Positions 63,594 to 64,000 of a DNA stretch of 64,000 nt are shown in pieces; positions within the stretch are counted from its first letter, which is position 1; each line of letters opens with the position of its first letter. A program made the position numbers and the translations under genes. Below the pieces are notes generated by a model. The model worked only from the letters and a program-made list of their open reading frames with translations. It made no database searches and had not been told where the DNA came from. This DNA comes from Candidatus Bacteroides intestinavium (GTDB taxonomy: Bacteria > Bacteroidota > Bacteroidia > Bacteroidales > Bacteroidaceae). The stretch lies in assembly GCA_019118325.1 (NCBI GenBank), contig DWZE01000042.1, forward strand, positions 1 to 64,000, in the 5' to 3' direction.

Positions 63594-63956
63594 CGTTTTG
63601 AGTTCTTAAGTTTTTGAGTTTAGGCGTGGATTTCGCGGATTTTTCTATATTTCCAGGTCAAACACTTCCATGAAGAATGAGACTGTGCGGTTGTACGGCA
63701 GAAACTGGACTGGCCTTTTCACGCCTCCAACATGACCGGCAAACGAATCCATCATGCCGTACCTCCGTAATCATCGGTCCACTCAATAATTACGTTCAAA
63801 GCGACAAAGATTGAAAAGGCCAAAACTGTGTCAGATTTCAAGCATTCTTATAATAAAATCAAAACTCAAGCATAAGACATTAAAAAAGGAAGCAGTCCCT
63901 CAACCGGTACCGCTTCCCACCTTAAAGTTCTATATGCTATGGCAATGACATATATC
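63594..63956. other. Region between smalltalk and gdhA
   Basis: It contains a half copy of the GCGGATTT repeat (63624-63645, TTAGGCGTGGATTTCGCGGA) and the gdhA terminator. On the - strand two short frames (63651-63790 and 63740-63850) can be read in different phases and may be relics of a decayed gene, but neither is recognised. Confidence 0.35.
63882..63917 (-). terminator. gdhA terminator
   Basis: Stem GGAAGCAGTCCC (63888-63899) with GGTACCGCTTCC (63906-63917), one mismatch and a G-U pair; followed on the - strand by six T. It lies about 40 bp past the gdhA stop. Confidence 0.8.
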
Positions 63957-64000
63957 TCAGACAATGCCTTGTGCCATCATAGCCTTGGCCACCTTCATGA
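63957..64000 (-). CDS. gdhA: NADP-type glutamate dehydrogenase, 3' end only
   Basis: The last 13 full codons before the stop at 63957-63959 read MKVAKAMMAQGIV, which matches the end of bacterial GdhA (GFxKVADAMxAQGVV). The gene enters from the right edge on the - strand. The call rests on this short tail and its terminator. Confidence 0.65.
   Translation of the reverse strand, partial: MKVAKAMMAQGIV

Overview
The window looks like a chromosome segment of a Bacteroides-type organism (order Bacteroidales). Three lines of evidence support this: most leaders carry the Bacteroidales -7 box TAnnTTTG (TACCTTTG, TACTTTTG, TACATTTG) instead of a sigma70 -10; Bacteroides lineage families are present (lipoproteins resembling DUF4827, DUF4943, DUF4858 and DUF4783, and a 31-residue 'smalltalk' peptide); and the metabolic genes are typical (class III fructose-1,6-bisphosphatase, Gmd/Fcl, GdhA). 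Genus is inferred; species is not claimed.

Layout. 1-4.4 kb: vsr, dnaK and RNase P RNA, with a large repeat between the last two. 4.5-8.3 kb: YihY-like membrane protein, secreted 5'-nucleotidase, rfbC. 8.7-14.7 kb: tRNA-Ser; a leftward run metY, TonB-like, polyprenyl synthetase, hypothetical, tatD; a divergent amidase. 14.7-19.4 kb: SNF2 helicase coupled to a large unknown protein. 20-24 kb: tRNA-fMet, FabK-like flavoenzyme, and an ECF sigma operon with a membrane-anchored beta-barrel-like protein and two envelope proteins. 24-27.3 kb: nadC/DUF4783, rlmH, gmd. 27.4-32 kb: accessory block with an RNase J-like beta-CASP nuclease, two unknown proteins, a phosphoesterase and a PD-(D/E)XK-like protein. 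32.4-43.8 kb: acyl-CoA ligase, fbp, transporter, DedA, three tRNAs, Crp-like regulator, fcl, riboflavin synthase, lipase-like lipoprotein. 44-48.9 kb: pstCAB-phoU divergent from pstS, with a likely Pho box between. 48.9-64 kb: glnS, TPR protein, then a leftward run tsaC-like, ClC channel, fmt, rpe, comEC, DHH phosphoesterase, DUF4827, glmM; smalltalk and the 3' end of gdhA close the window.

The most unusual content is between genes. Five loci carry arrays of GATATC spaced exactly 22 bp apart, embedded in different surrounding elements: a duplicated element of about 450 bp, a pair of about 180-bp elements with terminal inverted repeats, and a bare array. Two other intergenic arrays with unrelated sequence also repeat at 21-22 bp. 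Several families of long low-complexity inverted repeats sit mostly at gene 3' ends. In proteins, PstC carries an inserted segment closely resembling half of the PstS encoded next door.
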